This document shows, piece by piece, positions 7,893 through 17,731 of a stretch of 64,000 nucleotides of DNA. The stretch is from Salinimonas marina (lineage in GTDB: Bacteria; Pseudomonadota; Gammaproteobacteria; Enterobacterales; Alteromonadaceae). A model generated the notes under the pieces. That model was not told the DNA's origin and ran no database searches. It worked only from the letters and a program-made list of their open reading frames with translations. The position numbers and the translations under genes are program-made. Positions within the stretch are counted from its first letter, which is position 1. Every line of letters starts with the position of its first letter. The stretch is from NCBI RefSeq assembly GCF_015644725.1, contig NZ_CP064795.1, forward strand, positions 2,354,501 through 2,418,500. Reading direction: 5' to 3'.

Positions 7893-9056
7893 TTACTCTC
7901 CAATTGCGTATTGCAATATTTGACGTTTGGCAAAATCGGTTTGTTGCGTCATTTTCAATAGTCCGGTTCGCACCCATTTGGCCGGTGCCAAGCGGTTACT
8001 AAATAGCAGATAAAACGCATCCATGGCGCTCATCATGGCCAGGTTATCGCGCTGGCGCGGCTGTTCGTAATGCTGCTTCAGGCTGTCGTACTTTAACAAT
8101 CCCGCGCTGGGCTGAGTAACATTGAGCAGTGCCTGTACATCTTTAAAGCCAATATTTACCCCCTGTCCGGCCAGCGGATTAATGGTATGGGCAGCATCGC
8201 CCACCAGAATAGCCTGATGCTTTAAATAGCGCTGAGCATGCATCCGCGTTAACGGAAAGGCGGCTTTGGCCTGTATTTCAAAATCACCGGTGATACGGGG
8301 AAAGGCGTCTTCAATAGCCTGTTTTAACTGCGTATTGTTCATCGTTTTTAGTTGTCTGATGCGCGCCGGATTGTCATACCAGACAAACGAACCAAAATTG
8401 TCGTACATGGGCAAGAACGCCCGTGGGCCACTTGGGTGAAACTCCTGCCAGGTCCAGTCAGGCTGTGCTTGTGCTGTTTTTACCGTGACCCCCAGCGCCT
8501 GCTGGCCATATTGCCAGCCTTGGGTACTGATGCCGGCCTGCTGGCGCACAAATGAGCCCGCGCCGTCCGCACCAATAAGCCAGCGCGCTGCAATGGTACT
8601 ATTATCGTTTAATACGATAGTGCAGCCATGGGGCTCGTGCCACTGTACAGTTTCAGGCGTTTGGGTAAACTGAGTCAGGTTTGCCTCATGTTGTTGTAGC
8701 GCGATGGCAGCTAAGCATGCCAGCTGAATCAGACGATTTTCGCAGAAATAGCCCAGCACACTCATATCCAGCAGCTGCGCCTCAAAATCGGTAGTGGACT
8801 GCCGGTCTTCCCACACCGAAAGCTTATTGTAGGCACGTAGCCGCGAAGCAGGGATCGACTGCCATGCGCCTAAAGACTGCAATAAGGCCACGGTGCCGGC
8901 CGATAACGCACTGACCCGCAAATCCGGTGGCTGTCCCGGTTCAAACGGTTTAGGGGGAGCCGGATCAATCAGCGCGACCCGATAGCCTTGCCGCAACAAT
9001 CCTAATGCCAGCGTAGCGCCTACCATGCCCGCTCCATTCACACAAAAATCGTACAT
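7893..9056 (-). CDS. ubiF: FAD-dependent ubiquinone-biosynthesis hydroxylase, UbiF-like
   Basis: The 387-residue product starts at ATG 9056 behind AGGAGAG; an upstream ATG at 9083 lacks a ribosome site. Residues 3-30 (YDFCVNGAGMVGATLALGLL) form the FAD-binding Rossmann motif. ALSAGTVALLQSLGAW, LIGADGAGSFVR and LVGDAAHTINPLAGQGVNIG are the conserved motifs of the UbiH/UbiF/VisC monooxygenases that hydroxylate the ubiquinone ring. Divergence from miaB matches the E. coli ubiF-miaB arrangement, which favours UbiF (C-6 hydroxylation of demethoxyubiquinol) over UbiH or UbiI. The first glycine motif reads VNGAGMVG, close to the usual VGAGMVG. Confidence 0.87.
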   Translation of the reverse strand: MYDFCVNGAGMVGATLALGLLRQGYRVALIDPAPPKPFEPGQPPDLRVSALSAGTVALLQSLGAWQSIPASRLRAYNKLSVWEDRQSTTDFEAQLLDMSVLGYFCENRLIQLACLAAIALQQHEANLTQFTQTPETVQWHEPHGCTIVLNDNSTIAARWLIGADGAGSFVRQQAGISTQGWQYGQQALGVTVKTAQAQPDWTWQEFHPSGPRAFLPMYDNFGSFVWYDNPARIRQLKTMNNTQLKQAIEDAFPRITGDFEIQAKAAFPLTRMHAQRYLKHQAILVGDAAHTINPLAGQGVNIGFKDVQALLNVTQPSAGLLKYDSLKQHYEQPRQRDNLAMMSAMDAFYLLFSNRLAPAKWVRTGLLKMTQQTDFAKRQILQYAIGE

Positions 9057-9330
9057 ATGCTCTCCTGCCCTTGTTACCGCCATTATGACCTAAACCCAGG
9101 CCTGCGTCATGATGTGCTATACCCCTTACGTAGTAACCAGTAATTTTCGATTAAGATTCCGTACAATCACTGGGCAAACGCGCTTATAGCAGGTAAAATA
9201 CGCGGCTATTTTGAACATTTATCGATCCCTTTGTACCTGATAGTGACGCGTTGCGCAGGATGCGTGCTTTTTACCCGTCCCGGGACATTTGTAAAAGGGC
9301 TTGATTGAACCTGAATTGACTGTATTCGCT

Positions 9331-10767
9331 ATGACCAAGAAGCTGTATATCAAAACCTGGGGCTGCCAAATGAACGAGTACGACTCGGACAAAATGGCAG
9401 ACCTGCTCGACTCGACCCACGGCTATACCCGCGCAGAAGAGGCAGAAGATGCTGATATCATTTTGCTGAATACCTGCTCGATACGGGAAAAAGCCCAGGA
9501 AAAAGTATTCCATCAGCTGGGACGCTGGAAGAATCTCAAACAGCATAAGCCCGAGCTTATCATTGGCGTAGGCGGCTGTGTGGCCTCCCAGGAAGGCGAC
9601 GCGATTCGTCAACGCGCCCCGTTTGTTGATTTGGTTTTTGGCCCACAAACCTTACACCGTTTGCCTGAGATGATTAAAGATCTGCAAGGCGGTGCCAAAT
9701 CTGTGGTGGATATCAGCTTTCCGGAAATTGAAAAGTTTGACCGCTTACCCGAACCACGGGCCGAAGGCCCTACCGCCTTTGTTTCTATTATGGAAGGGTG
9801 TTCTAAATATTGTACCTTCTGCGTGGTGCCCTATACCCGGGGTGAAGAAGTCAGCCGCCCGGTGGACGATGTGCTGTTAGAAGTTGCCCAACTTGCCGAG
9901 CAAGGCGTGCGCGAAGTGAATCTGCTGGGCCAGAATGTAAACGCATTTCGTGGTGAGCACCACGATGGCTCTACCTGCTATTTTTCAGAGTTGCTGGAAC
10001 TGGTAGCCGCCATCGATGGTATTGACCGGATTCGCTACACCACCTCCCACCCGGTTGAATTTACCGACGACATTATTGCCGCCTACGAAACTAGCCCGGA
10101 ACTGGTAGATCATCTGCACTTGCCGGTACAAAGTGGCTCAGATCGGGTATTAACGCTGATGAAGCGTGGTCACACGGCATTAGAATATAAGTCTCGGGTA
10201 CGCAAATTACGTAAAGTGCGTCCCAATATCAGTATGTCTTCTGATTTCATCATTGGCTTTCCTGGCGAAACCGATGCCGATTTTGAAGCCACCATGGATC
10301 TTATCCAGGCCATTGATTTTGATTTAAGCTTTAGCTTTATCTACAGCGCTCGTCCTGGCACACCGGCCGCCGATGCGGTGGACGATGTCTCTGAACAAAC
10401 CAAGAAACAGCGGTTACAGCTGTTGCAGCAACGTATTACGCAACAGGCGTTACGTATTGCCCGCCATATGGTAGGCACCGAGCAGCGGATTCTGGTGGAA
10501 GGCCCGTCGAAAAAGAACCCAATGGAGCTTTCTGGTCGTACAGAGAATAATCGGGTGGTTAACTTTGAAGGCACCCCGGATATGATTGGTGAATTTGTGG
10601 ATGTGAACATCACCGATGTCTTTACCAATTCACTGCGCGGCGATGTTATTCGTCGGGAAAGCGAAATGGGGTTGCGTGTGGCAGTTTCACCCCAATCTAT
10701 AACGGCGAAACGTCAATCTGAACAACCTGACGCCCTCGGTGTGGGTCAGTTTGTTCCATCAGTTTAA
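9331..10767 (+). CDS. miaB: tRNA-2-methylthio-N6-isopentenyladenosine synthase MiaB
   Basis: The 478-residue radical-SAM methylthiotransferase adds the methylthio group to i6A37 of tRNAs. The MTTase domain has Cys in [20 protein letters not shown] and [12 protein letters not shown]. The radical-SAM cluster CSKYCTFC lies at residues 157-164, the same numbers as in E. coli MiaB, which supports the start at ATG 9331. A TTG at 9301 with a good AAGGG site is a possible longer start. The C-terminal TRAM domain is visible ([20 protein letters not shown]). It is the first gene of the miaB-ybeZ-ybeY-corC-lnt cluster, a conserved gammaproteobacterial order. Confidence 0.96.
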   Translation: MTKKLYIKTWGCQMNEYDSDKMADLLDSTHGYTRAEEAEDADIILLNTCSIREKAQEKVFHQLGRWKNLKQHKPELIIGVGGCVASQEGDAIRQRAPFVDLVFGPQTLHRLPEMIKDLQGGAKSVVDISFPEIEKFDRLPEPRAEGPTAFVSIMEGCSKYCTFCVVPYTRGEEVSRPVDDVLLEVAQLAEQGVREVNLLGQNVNAFRGEHHDGSTCYFSELLELVAAIDGIDRIRYTTSHPVEFTDDIIAAYETSPELVDHLHLPVQSGSDRVLTLMKRGHTALEYKSRVRKLRKVRPNISMSSDFIIGFPGETDADFEATMDLIQAIDFDLSFSFIYSARPGTPAADAVDDVSEQTKKQRLQLLQQRITQQALRIARHMVGTEQRILVEGPSKKNPMELSGRTENNRVVNFEGTPDMIGEFVDVNITDVFTNSLRGDVIRRESEMGLRVAVSPQSITAKRQSEQPDALGVGQFVPSV

Positions 10768-10785
10768 AGCGAGGAAACAAGCAGC

Positions 10786-11847
10786 TTGAGTAATTTGGTT
10801 AGCAACGAAATTGTATTAGAGCCGGAAGATAACAAACGGCTGTCAGTATTGTGTGGACCGTTTGATGACAACATCAAACAAATTGAACGCCGCCTTGGTG
10901 TTGAAATAACCTACCGAAATAATGCCTTTCGGGTATTGGGTGACGATCAGCAAGCCAGTGGTGCGGCAGAGTTACTTAAGCTGCTGTACATCGAGACTCA
11001 ACCGGTGAAAGGTCAGCCTGCAGAACTTACCCCTGAACAGGTACACCTGGCGATTCAGGAATCAAAGGTTCTTGAACAGGATGACAGTGCTGCCCGGCCA
11101 GGCAAAGAAGTCAGTATCAAGACCAAACGCGGTGTGATAAAACCACGAAACCCCAATCAGGGGCAGTATGTGGCCAACATTGTTAATCATGATATTGCCT
11201 TTGGTATTGGACCGGCCGGTACGGGTAAAACCTACCTGGCGGTTGCCGCGGCCGTGGATGCGTTAGAACGCCAGGAAGTACGGCGGATCTTACTGACCCG
11301 GCCAGCGGTGGAAGCGGGTGAAAAGCTGGGCTTTTTACCCGGCGACTTGTCGCAAAAAGTCGATCCTTACCTGCGCCCGCTTTACGATGCCCTGTTTGAA
11401 ATGCTGGGTTTTGAAAAAGTGGAAAAACTGATGGAGCGCAATGTGATTGAAGTGGCGCCCCTTGCCTATATGCGTGGGCGTACGCTAAATGATGCCTTCA
11501 TCATTTTAGATGAAAGTCAGAATACCACCACCGAACAAATGAAAATGTTCCTGACCCGGATTGGCTTTAATTCAAAAGCCGTCATCACTGGTGATATTAC
11601 CCAGATTGATTTGCCTAAGGGCGCCCGGTCAGGCTTACGCCATGCCATCGATGTTCTGAAAAATGTGAATGATATTTCGTTTAACTTTTTCACTGCCACG
11701 GATGTGGTACGTCACCCTGTGGTTGCACGTATTGTGCAAGCGTACGAACGCCATGATGCTGAGCAGGAAGCTGCTCAGATAGCCCGCCGGGAAGAGACCA
11801 AAAGGCAGGCAATGGCCCGCGACTATAGCGAATCAAAACCCTCGTGA
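10786..11847 (+). CDS. ybeZ: PhoH-family ATPase YbeZ
   Basis: The 353-residue P-loop protein has Walker A GPAGTGKT at about residue 142, a conserved [20 protein letters not shown] segment and Walker B-like [10 protein letters not shown]. YbeZ is a PhoH-type putative RNA helicase/ATPase that works with the endoribonuclease YbeY, encoded next. It starts at TTG 10786, about 11 bases after GAGG. It lies 18 bases after miaB, and its stop overlaps the ybeY start by 4 bases, indicating translational coupling. Confidence 0.94.
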   Translation: MSNLVSNEIVLEPEDNKRLSVLCGPFDDNIKQIERRLGVEITYRNNAFRVLGDDQQASGAAELLKLLYIETQPVKGQPAELTPEQVHLAIQESKVLEQDDSAARPGKEVSIKTKRGVIKPRNPNQGQYVANIVNHDIAFGIGPAGTGKTYLAVAAAVDALERQEVRRILLTRPAVEAGEKLGFLPGDLSQKVDPYLRPLYDALFEMLGFEKVEKLMERNVIEVAPLAYMRGRTLNDAFIILDESQNTTTEQMKMFLTRIGFNSKAVITGDITQIDLPKGARSGLRHAIDVLKNVNDISFNFFTATDVVRHPVVARIVQAYERHDAEQEAAQIARREETKRQAMARDYSESKPS

Positions 11848-12317
11848 CGGCGTTAATTGACTTGCAGTTAGCCTACGAGGATGACCCGGCAATTGCCGCC
11901 GACATCCCTGCTGCCAGTCAGCTACAACATTGGGCGGACATGGTCTTTGTCATGCTCGATCTGTTCGATCAGGAAATGACCCTGCGATTTGTCGGTATTG
12001 ACGAGTCGCAGGCGTTGAACAGCCAGTTCAGAGGCAAAGACAAACCCACCAATGTTCTCTCCTTTCCCTTTGAGTCGCCCCCCGGTATGGAAATGCCATT
12101 GTTAGGCGATCTGGTTATTTGTGCTCCGGTCATCAGCCAGGAAGCACAGGAGCAAGGCAAGCCAGTGAAGCATCATTATGCCCATATGATTGTGCACGGC
12201 ATCTTACACTTGCTGGGATATGACCATATTGATGATGCCCAGGCAGAAGAGATGGAAGCGCTGGAAATTCAAATACTGGCTGAATTAGACATTGACGACC
12301 CTTATCAAGATCATTAA
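11844..12317 (+). CDS. ybeY: Endoribonuclease YbeY
   Basis: The 157-residue metalloprotein is needed for 16S rRNA 3' end maturation and ribosome quality control. The zinc-binding [11 protein letters not shown] motif (HxxxHxxxxxH) is at about residues 117-127, preceded by NVLSFPFE and [10 protein letters not shown], all diagnostic. Translation starts at GTG 11844 inside the end of ybeZ (GTGA overlap). Length matches the family. Confidence 0.96.
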   Translation: MTALIDLQLAYEDDPAIAADIPAASQLQHWADMVFVMLDLFDQEMTLRFVGIDESQALNSQFRGKDKPTNVLSFPFESPPGMEMPLLGDLVICAPVISQEAQEQGKPVKHHYAHMIVHGILHLLGYDHIDDAQAEEMEALEIQILAELDIDDPYQDH

Positions 12318-12350
12318 CTTGAACCTTGGAAATAAACAAAAACGGATACT

Positions 12351-13208
12351 ATGAGCGACGATAACCCCCACTCTACCAACGGCTCCTCGTCGAAAAGTTG
12401 GTTAGATAAGCTAAAACTGACTTTCTCCGGAGAGCCGCAAAGCAAAAAAGAACTGGTAGAAGTCATTACTGAGGCCGAACAGCGCGAAGTAATTGATCCC
12501 CAAACCCGCGAGATGATTGAAGGCGTCATCGGGGTAAATGAAATGCGGGTGAGGGATATTATGATCCCGCGCACGCAGATGACCACCATTGATATCGATC
12601 AGAAGGTAGAAGAATTTCTGCCTATTATGCTCGAATCTGCTCACTCCCGTTTTCCTGTTATCAGCGAAGATAAAGACCACATCGAAGGTATTCTGCTGGC
12701 CAAAGATTTACTGGCCTACATGTTCAACACCGAAAAGGAATTTTTGCTGCGGGCGGTATTGCGGCCAGCCGTGATTGTTCCTGAAAGTAAGCGGGTTGAT
12801 GTTCTGCTCAAAGAGTTTCGCCAACAGCGCTATCACATGGCCATTGTGGTGGACGAATACGGCGGTGTCTCAGGCCTGGTGACGATTGAAGATATTCTGG
12901 AGCTTATCGTCGGCGAAATTGAAGATGAATACGACACCGAAGATGACGGTACCGACGATATCCGGCCGCTCAACAAATATACCTATTCGGTGAAAGCACT
13001 GACGCCGGTGGAAGATTTTAATAGCTTTTTTGAAACCAGTTTCAGTGAAGAAGAAGCCGACACCATTGGCGGCATTGTGCTGAAAGCCTTTGGTCATATG
13101 CCTTCCACCAATGAAGAGATTGCCATTGGCGATATCAACTTTAAAATCACCCACTCTGACAAACGTCGGCTGGTGCAACTTAAAGTGACTATCCCCTCGT
13201 TGGAGTGA
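12351..13208 (+). CDS. corC: CorC/YbeX CBS-domain protein
   Basis: The 285-residue soluble protein has two CBS domains (about residues 70-190; MIPRTQMTTID starts the first and VVDEYGGVSGLVTIEDILE ends the second) and a C-terminal CorC_HlyC transporter-associated domain (KALTPVEDFNSFFETSFSEE). YbeX/CorC has been tied to magnesium and cobalt efflux and, in E. coli, to ribosome metabolism. Its place between ybeY and lnt is conserved. The gene starts at ATG 12351. Confidence 0.93.
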   Translation: MSDDNPHSTNGSSSKSWLDKLKLTFSGEPQSKKELVEVITEAEQREVIDPQTREMIEGVIGVNEMRVRDIMIPRTQMTTIDIDQKVEEFLPIMLESAHSRFPVISEDKDHIEGILLAKDLLAYMFNTEKEFLLRAVLRPAVIVPESKRVDVLLKEFRQQRYHMAIVVDEYGGVSGLVTIEDILELIVGEIEDEYDTEDDGTDDIRPLNKYTYSVKALTPVEDFNSFFETSFSEEEADTIGGIVLKAFGHMPSTNEEIAIGDINFKITHSDKRRLVQLKVTIPSLE

Positions 13209-13212
13209 TCCC

Positions 13213-14712
13213 CTGAACTCGTTAATCTCTGCCGCCCTGCTATTGCTTAGCGGGGCCAGTCTTACCCTCGCGTATGCGCCGTTTTTATTGTGGCCGGTTT
13301 CGCTGTTAGGCTTAATGGTGGCCGTGCGTCAGTTACACCGCCGTCCTGATCAGGGATTCAAAACCGGCTGGCTCTTTGGCTTAGGCTGGTTTGGGGCAGG
13401 CATCAGCTGGGTGCATGTGAGTATTGCCGACTTTGGTGGACTGCCTTTGGCCGCGTCGATCGGCCTGATGGTGGTTTTATGTAGTTATCTGGCGCTGTAT
13501 CCGGCCTTGGCATTTTATCTTACCAAACGTCTTTTTAAACCGGCCTTGTGGCCGCTGGCGTTGCCAGCCTGGTGGTTTATCGGCGAATGGCTTCGCAGCT
13601 GGGTGCTAACGGGTTTTCCGTGGCTGTCGGTAGGTTACAGTCAGCTTAACTCGCCGTTAGCCGGCTGGTTTCCGGTTATTGGGGAAACCGGGGTGAGCGC
13701 ACTGCTTATCTTTGTTGCCACCGGCTGTGCGGTGTGGCTCACCAAACGCCGATTTGTGCCGGCGCTGTTGTCGCTGGCGCTGGTTTTTGGTAGTGGCTGG
13801 GCGCTGCAGCACGTGCAATGGGTAACCATCCATAAGACGGTAGATGTTGCAATGGTGCAGGGTAATATAGAACAATCTGTGCGCTGGCAGCCTGAGCAGG
13901 ACCAGCCCATCATGAACACATACCGCTCGCTGACCCAGCCGTTATTGAATAACGATTTGATTATCTGGCCGGAGGCCGCCATTCCAAAACTGGAATATCT
14001 ATCCCGCGCCTGGCTGCGTGAACTTGACAGCGAAGCGGCGCAACAGCAAACGGCGATTATCTCCGGCATAGTGAATTACAACTTTGAGAGTCAGCAGACC
14101 TGGAACTCGTTAATTGTGTTAGGGCAGCAGGATAAAGAATCTGGTGGCGACTATCGCTACGCCGGGACCAACCGCTACGAAAAACACCATTTGTTGCCAA
14201 TTGGTGAGTTTGTTCCGTTTGAAGATATCTTACGCCCGCTGGCCCCCCTGTTCGACTTGCCGATGTCGTCTTTTACCCGCGGCGATTACCAGCAAACGAA
14301 TCTGCTGGCGAACGGGTTACGCCTGGCACCGGCTATTTGTTTTGAAATTGCCTTTCCAAGACAGGTGGCGACCAATATTCTCAACAATACGGATATTTTA
14401 CTTACCGTCAGTAATGACGCCTGGTTTGGTCACTCACACGGGCCGGCACAGCATCTGCAAATTGCCCAGACCCGGGCACTGGAAATGGGCAAACCGGTCA
14501 TACGGGCGACCAATAACGGCATTACCGCTTTTATTGATGCCAATGGAGTCATCACCAGCCGTTTGCCTCAGTTTCAGCAAGGCGCGATTGCCGACCAAGT
14601 CGACATCACCCGTGGTATGACACCGTATCGTTATGCCGGGGACCTGCCCATGGCCTTACTGCTTATGGTGGCATTGATAGGCGGATATTGGGCCCAGCAG
14701 CGGCGTCAGTAA
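13213..14712 (+). CDS. lnt: Apolipoprotein N-acyltransferase Lnt
   Basis: Lnt adds the third acyl chain to lipoproteins at the inner membrane. About six N-terminal transmembrane helices are followed by a nitrilase-like domain. The catalytic triad is visible as Glu in LIIWPEAAIPKLE, Lys in YEKHHLLPIGEFVPF and Cys in LAPAICFEIAF. The first ATG/GTG/TTG in frame is TTG 13243, but this would cut the first helix. CTG 13213 sits 7 bases after GGAG and gives NSLISAALLLLSGASL, restoring a full first helix. I therefore propose a CTG start, giving 499 residues, with moderate confidence in the start. The 13208 stop of corC is only 4 bases upstream. Confidence 0.92.
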   Translation: MNSLISAALLLLSGASLTLAYAPFLLWPVSLLGLMVAVRQLHRRPDQGFKTGWLFGLGWFGAGISWVHVSIADFGGLPLAASIGLMVVLCSYLALYPALAFYLTKRLFKPALWPLALPAWWFIGEWLRSWVLTGFPWLSVGYSQLNSPLAGWFPVIGETGVSALLIFVATGCAVWLTKRRFVPALLSLALVFGSGWALQHVQWVTIHKTVDVAMVQGNIEQSVRWQPEQDQPIMNTYRSLTQPLLNNDLIIWPEAAIPKLEYLSRAWLRELDSEAAQQQTAIISGIVNYNFESQQTWNSLIVLGQQDKESGGDYRYAGTNRYEKHHLLPIGEFVPFEDILRPLAPLFDLPMSSFTRGDYQQTNLLANGLRLAPAICFEIAFPRQVATNILNNTDILLTVSNDAWFGHSHGPAQHLQIAQTRALEMGKPVIRATNNGITAFIDANGVITSRLPQFQQGAIADQVDITRGMTPYRYAGDLPMALLLMVALIGGYWAQQRRQ

Positions 14713-14804
14713 TCTGTCCCTTCGGCTCAGCCTTATCACCCTGCTGAATTGATCTGTTTTGGCGGTTGCCACGATAGTAATTGTTTAGGCTGGGGAGAAA
14801 CACT

Positions 14805-15071
14805 ATGGCAGGCGGCTGGGCGAAAGACGGCGCAGTGCAGGATCAGATTGATGCCAGTGTCGAAGATGCGCTGGCCCGGGCAAAAAGTAATATGCCTAGC
14901 GGTGAGAGCGCTGAGTTTTGTGATTTATGTGATGAACCTATCCCGGAAGCCCGGCGTGTCGCTATGCCCGGCGTCCAGTTGTGTATCCAATGTCAAAGTG
15001 AAGAAGAAAAGAAAGCTGTAAAGCATTCTTCTATCAACCGGCGCGCCAGTAAAGATAGCCAGCTGCGCTAA
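14805..15071 (+). CDS. DksA/TraR-type C4 zinc finger protein
   Basis: The 88-residue protein has a C-terminal zinc finger FCDLCDEPIPEARR...LCIQCQ (two CxxC pairs), characteristic of the DksA/TraR superfamily. It lacks the long coiled coil of DksA and resembles the short YbiI-like group. It starts at ATG 14805 after GGGGAGA, starting MAGGWAKDGAVQDQID; an in-frame TTG at 14781 precedes that site and is not used. Members may bind the RNA polymerase secondary channel, but this is not established for YbiI-like proteins. Monocistronic. Confidence 0.88.
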   Translation: MAGGWAKDGAVQDQIDASVEDALARAKSNMPSGESAEFCDLCDEPIPEARRVAMPGVQLCIQCQSEEEKKAVKHSSINRRASKDSQLR

Positions 15072-15122
15072 TCACATCGCTTGAGGCTATGCCAAAAACA
15101 AGCCCGCTGGTTCTAATCCTTC

Positions 15123-15150
15123 CTTGAATTACCGGTACAAAGCCTTATTG
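15123..15150 (+). promoter_or_regulatory. Candidate sigma32 promoter of hsp20
   Basis: CTTGAA (15123-15128), a perfect heat-shock -35 box, is followed after 14 bp by CCTTATTG (15143-15150), a partial match to CCCCATNT. It is 67 bases upstream of the Hsp20 start. Confidence 0.5.
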
Positions 15151-15216
15151 TATGAATTAACTGGTGCTTCTTAGCAAGGCCAGATCTTTTCACCTTTTGC
15201 TTAATAGGATAGGTAT

Positions 15217-15663
15217 ATGCGCTCTGTAGACATGACTCCTCTGTATCGTTCGTTTATTGGTTCTGATCATTTAGCCACCCTGATTGATGCGGCCAACCGC
15301 GCCGAAAAACAAAGCTCTTACCCGCCTTACAACATCGAGTTGCTGGCGGAAAATAAATACCGGATCACGATGGCGGTAGCCGGCTTTAGGCAGGATGATA
15401 TTAATATTGAAATGCTGGAAAACACCCTGACCATCACCGGTCAGAAACCCACGGCGCAGGATAGCGGCGAAGAACGTACGTATTTGCACAAAGGCATCTC
15501 AGATCGCAGTTTCGAGCGCAAGTTTCAGCTTGGCGATAATGTGAAGGTGCTCGGGGCTGATATGGAGCATGGTCTGTTGCATATTGATATGGAGCGGCTA
15601 ATACCAGAGGCACAAAAGCCGCGTCAGATAAAAATTGATGGCAACCTGCTTACTAATCGTTAA
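15217..15663 (+). CDS. Small heat-shock protein, Hsp20/IbpA family
   Basis: The 148-residue holdase has an alpha-crystallin domain from about residue 35 to 130 (YNIELLAENKYRITMAVAGF, LTITGQKP, YLHKGISDRSFERKFQLGD). The sequence GLLHIDMERLIPE replaces the usual G-x-L box region, and the tail RQIKID is the I-x-I assembly motif. It binds unfolding proteins and hands them to DnaK, which is also encoded in this window. An upstream CTTGAA element suggests heat-shock control. Close to E. coli IbpA in size and layout. Confidence 0.93.
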   Translation: MRSVDMTPLYRSFIGSDHLATLIDAANRAEKQSSYPPYNIELLAENKYRITMAVAGFRQDDINIEMLENTLTITGQKPTAQDSGEERTYLHKGISDRSFERKFQLGDNVKVLGADMEHGLLHIDMERLIPEAQKPRQIKIDGNLLTNR

Positions 15664-16107
15664 TTAACGTTTTATATATTCGGGTACCCGTTTAATTACC
15701 GCGGTACCCGAAATGTAATCGTGAAAGCCGCGTTTGTTTTTATCAAAAGCTATCCAGATAAAGCCTAAGAAAAACGGGGCGATGGAAACCAGATAAGCAA
15801 AATAACGAAGGGTTGATTTGAACACCGATGGCTTGCGGCCGGTGCGCATATCGACAATTTGAATCCCCATCATCAGTTTGCCTGGGGTACCCAGATATTT
15901 TTGCCAGAACCACAGGGTAATAATAAACGGCAGTAAATATCCCAGCCCAATGTTCATCCATATCGGGTTATCAGAACCGGCCAGGGAAATTGTCCCGGAA
16001 ACCAGTGCTACCGGTACGGTCACAAACAAAAAAAACAACAGACAATCCAGCACCACCGCCAGAAAGCGCAGGATAAAACCGGCTGGGGTGACCCCAAACA
16101 TACTCAT
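15664..16107 (-). CDS. RDD-family membrane protein
   Basis: The 147-residue integral membrane protein begins with the RDD signature region GFILRFLAVVLDCLLFFLF (Arg then Asp in the first helix). It contains three to four hydrophobic segments and the loop GTPGKLMMGIQIVDMRTGRKPS, typical of RDD proteins. The function of the family is mostly unknown, with some members linked to ion transport. It lies 2 bases after the NUDIX gene, so they are cotranscribed. Its stop abuts the convergent hsp20 stop. Confidence 0.85.
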   Translation of the reverse strand: MSMFGVTPAGFILRFLAVVLDCLLFFLFVTVPVALVSGTISLAGSDNPIWMNIGLGYLLPFIITLWFWQKYLGTPGKLMMGIQIVDMRTGRKPSVFKSTLRYFAYLVSIAPFFLGFIWIAFDKNKRGFHDYISGTAVIKRVPEYIKR

Positions 16108-16109
16108 GA

Positions 16110-16670
16110 CTATATTAATCCTTGTAAACGAGCCTGCCCAAAAGCATTACAGGTACTGGCATCGGTAATTTCGCCGGCCTTAAATTTTTCAATTAGCAGA
16201 GACACTGGCAACCGGTGTACTGTCAGTCCTTCCTCTTCAGCATCGAGCTGCTGAGCGCCCTGGGTAAACTCCTGGGCCAGATAAATATGATAGCCCTGAT
16301 TGCACAATCCCGGAGCCAGGTATTGAAAGCCGATGTAGGTCCAGCTCTTAGCCTCTAAACCGGTTTCTTCACGAAGCTCGCCCTTAGCCAGGGTTTGCGG
16401 ATCAACCCCGGGATTATCGTCCCAGGTGCCCTGCGGAAACTCCAGCTGCCGAACCCCCACCGGGTACCGATATTGCTCCACCATATAAATATGGTCGCCA
16501 TCTACCGGTAACACAATCGCAAAATCCGGTTTCTCAACCACACTGTAGATACCCTCAGCGCCACTTGCACGCTGAATTTTGTCTTCTCGCACCCGAATCC
16601 ATTTGTTTTGGTAAACAACCTCAGAGTCGGTGGTGGTTATCTCTGGAGCATGTGCAGAGTTAGTGCTCAT
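16110..16670 (-). CDS. NUDIX hydrolase, ADP-ribose pyrophosphatase-like
   Basis: The 186-residue NUDIX protein has a box centred on LAKGELREETGLEA. The preceding FPQGTWDDNPGVDP carries the longer loop usual in this subgroup. The upstream IYMVEQYRYPVG motif is typical of ADP-ribose/nucleoside-diphosphate-sugar hydrolases. It would hydrolyse X-linked nucleoside diphosphates in the cytoplasm; the exact substrate is not readable. Its start overlaps the stop of the upstream lipoprotein hydrolase by 4 bases, so the three genes (hydrolase, NUDIX, RDD) form an operon. Confidence 0.88.
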   Translation of the reverse strand: MSTNSAHAPEITTTDSEVVYQNKWIRVREDKIQRASGAEGIYSVVEKPDFAIVLPVDGDHIYMVEQYRYPVGVRQLEFPQGTWDDNPGVDPQTLAKGELREETGLEAKSWTYIGFQYLAPGLCNQGYHIYLAQEFTQGAQQLDAEEEGLTVHRLPVSLLIEKFKAGEITDASTCNAFGQARLQGLI

Positions 16671-17665
16671 GAGCTTTCCTTTACCGGCAGGCGGCTAATT
16701 ACCCGAGCCTGTAGCCATTGGGTAAAATGATGATGGAACCCGGCATCCACGGTTATAACCGACATATGGGAGTCTTGCTTGTTCACCACCCGATAAACGT
16801 CTACACCCTGCCACAACAAATCATTATCAACATTAGAAATGGTGTCCTGGGCGCCGGCAACCAGCATGATCGGAATCTCCACCGATTTGGCAAGCGCAAC
16901 GACATCGGTGCGCCGCGGTGCGACGCCCGCGCTGGTTAATGCCTGCCGTGCCCCTGTGCGCAGTACACTATCAGGCATCAGCAAGGCCGCAAACGGACGA
17001 TAGGTTTTGGCCGCAGCCACCGTGGCATCTTCAAATTGACGCATGGGCGCAAGCAATACCGCCGCATCGATGACGCTGGAAACCTGCTTAGTCTCAAGGG
17101 CCGTCAGTGCGCCGATTGAATGGCCTACAATAATCAGCGGCCCGTTATTGGCGGCAGTCTGTTGTTCAATAAAGTGGCTAAGCGGTCTGGCATCCTGCAT
17201 ACCAAATCCATAGGGCGCTTTGGATTCGCCCTGCCCCATTAAGTCTACCGCTATGGTTTCAAAACCCAGAAAATTCAGGTACTGCATCATGGGCCGCCAA
17301 CTGTCCTTAGAACTTCCATGTCCGGGTAACAAAATGACGCTGCCGGTGAAGGCATTTTGCCATTTTTTATCAACCACAATTGACTTTTCCCAGTGTTCTC
17401 CCTGTCCGGTTGTCGCTGCGACCGAGGCGGAAAACATCGACGGCGTAAAAGGCTCGGACGGTTTGGAAGACAGGTAAGGCAGACAATAGGTAAACTGCTC
17501 ATTACAATAACGATGGCGAGTGATGGTAAATGGCGGTGTCGCGTTATTTTGTTCAAAGACCAACTGAGTCTTTGCTGAAGTAATCTGCTTCGCAACATAG
17601 CTGGCACAGCCACCCGAAAAAAGTGCCAATGCAAAAAAGAGTGCTGCCAGCGTATTTTTCAGCAT
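16667..17665 (-). CDS. Alpha/beta-hydrolase lipoprotein
   Basis: The 332-residue protein has a lipoprotein signal (AALFFALALFSGGCAS, Cys about residue 20), so it is predicted to be anchored in the envelope. The hydrolase fold shows VILLPGHGSSKDSW (oxyanion region), the nucleophile elbow IIVGHSIGALTALE (Ser in GHSIG), an acid in MLVAGAQDTI and a late His. The substrate is unknown; esterase or lipase activity is inferred. First gene of a three-gene operon. Confidence 0.83.
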   Translation of the reverse strand: MLKNTLAALFFALALFSGGCASYVAKQITSAKTQLVFEQNNATPPFTITRHRYCNEQFTYCLPYLSSKPSEPFTPSMFSASVAATTGQGEHWEKSIVVDKKWQNAFTGSVILLPGHGSSKDSWRPMMQYLNFLGFETIAVDLMGQGESKAPYGFGMQDARPLSHFIEQQTAANNGPLIIVGHSIGALTALETKQVSSVIDAAVLLAPMRQFEDATVAAAKTYRPFAALLMPDSVLRTGARQALTSAGVAPRRTDVVALAKSVEIPIMLVAGAQDTISNVDNDLLWQGVDVYRVVNKQDSHMSVITVDAGFHHHFTQWLQARVISRLPVKESS

Positions 17666-17703
17666 TGCTGCCCCTGCGGTTATACGTGCTATTTATGCCA
17701 ATC

Positions 17704-17729
17704 AAAAAAGGGAGCCTTTGCTCCCTTTT
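17704..17729 (-). terminator. Terminator of greA
   Basis: AAAAGGGAGC and GCTCCCTTTT (17706-17715, 17720-17729) form the stem, with T residues on the minus strand. It lies 2 bases past the greA stop and could also act on the plus strand. Confidence 0.85.
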
Positions 17730-17731
17730 AT

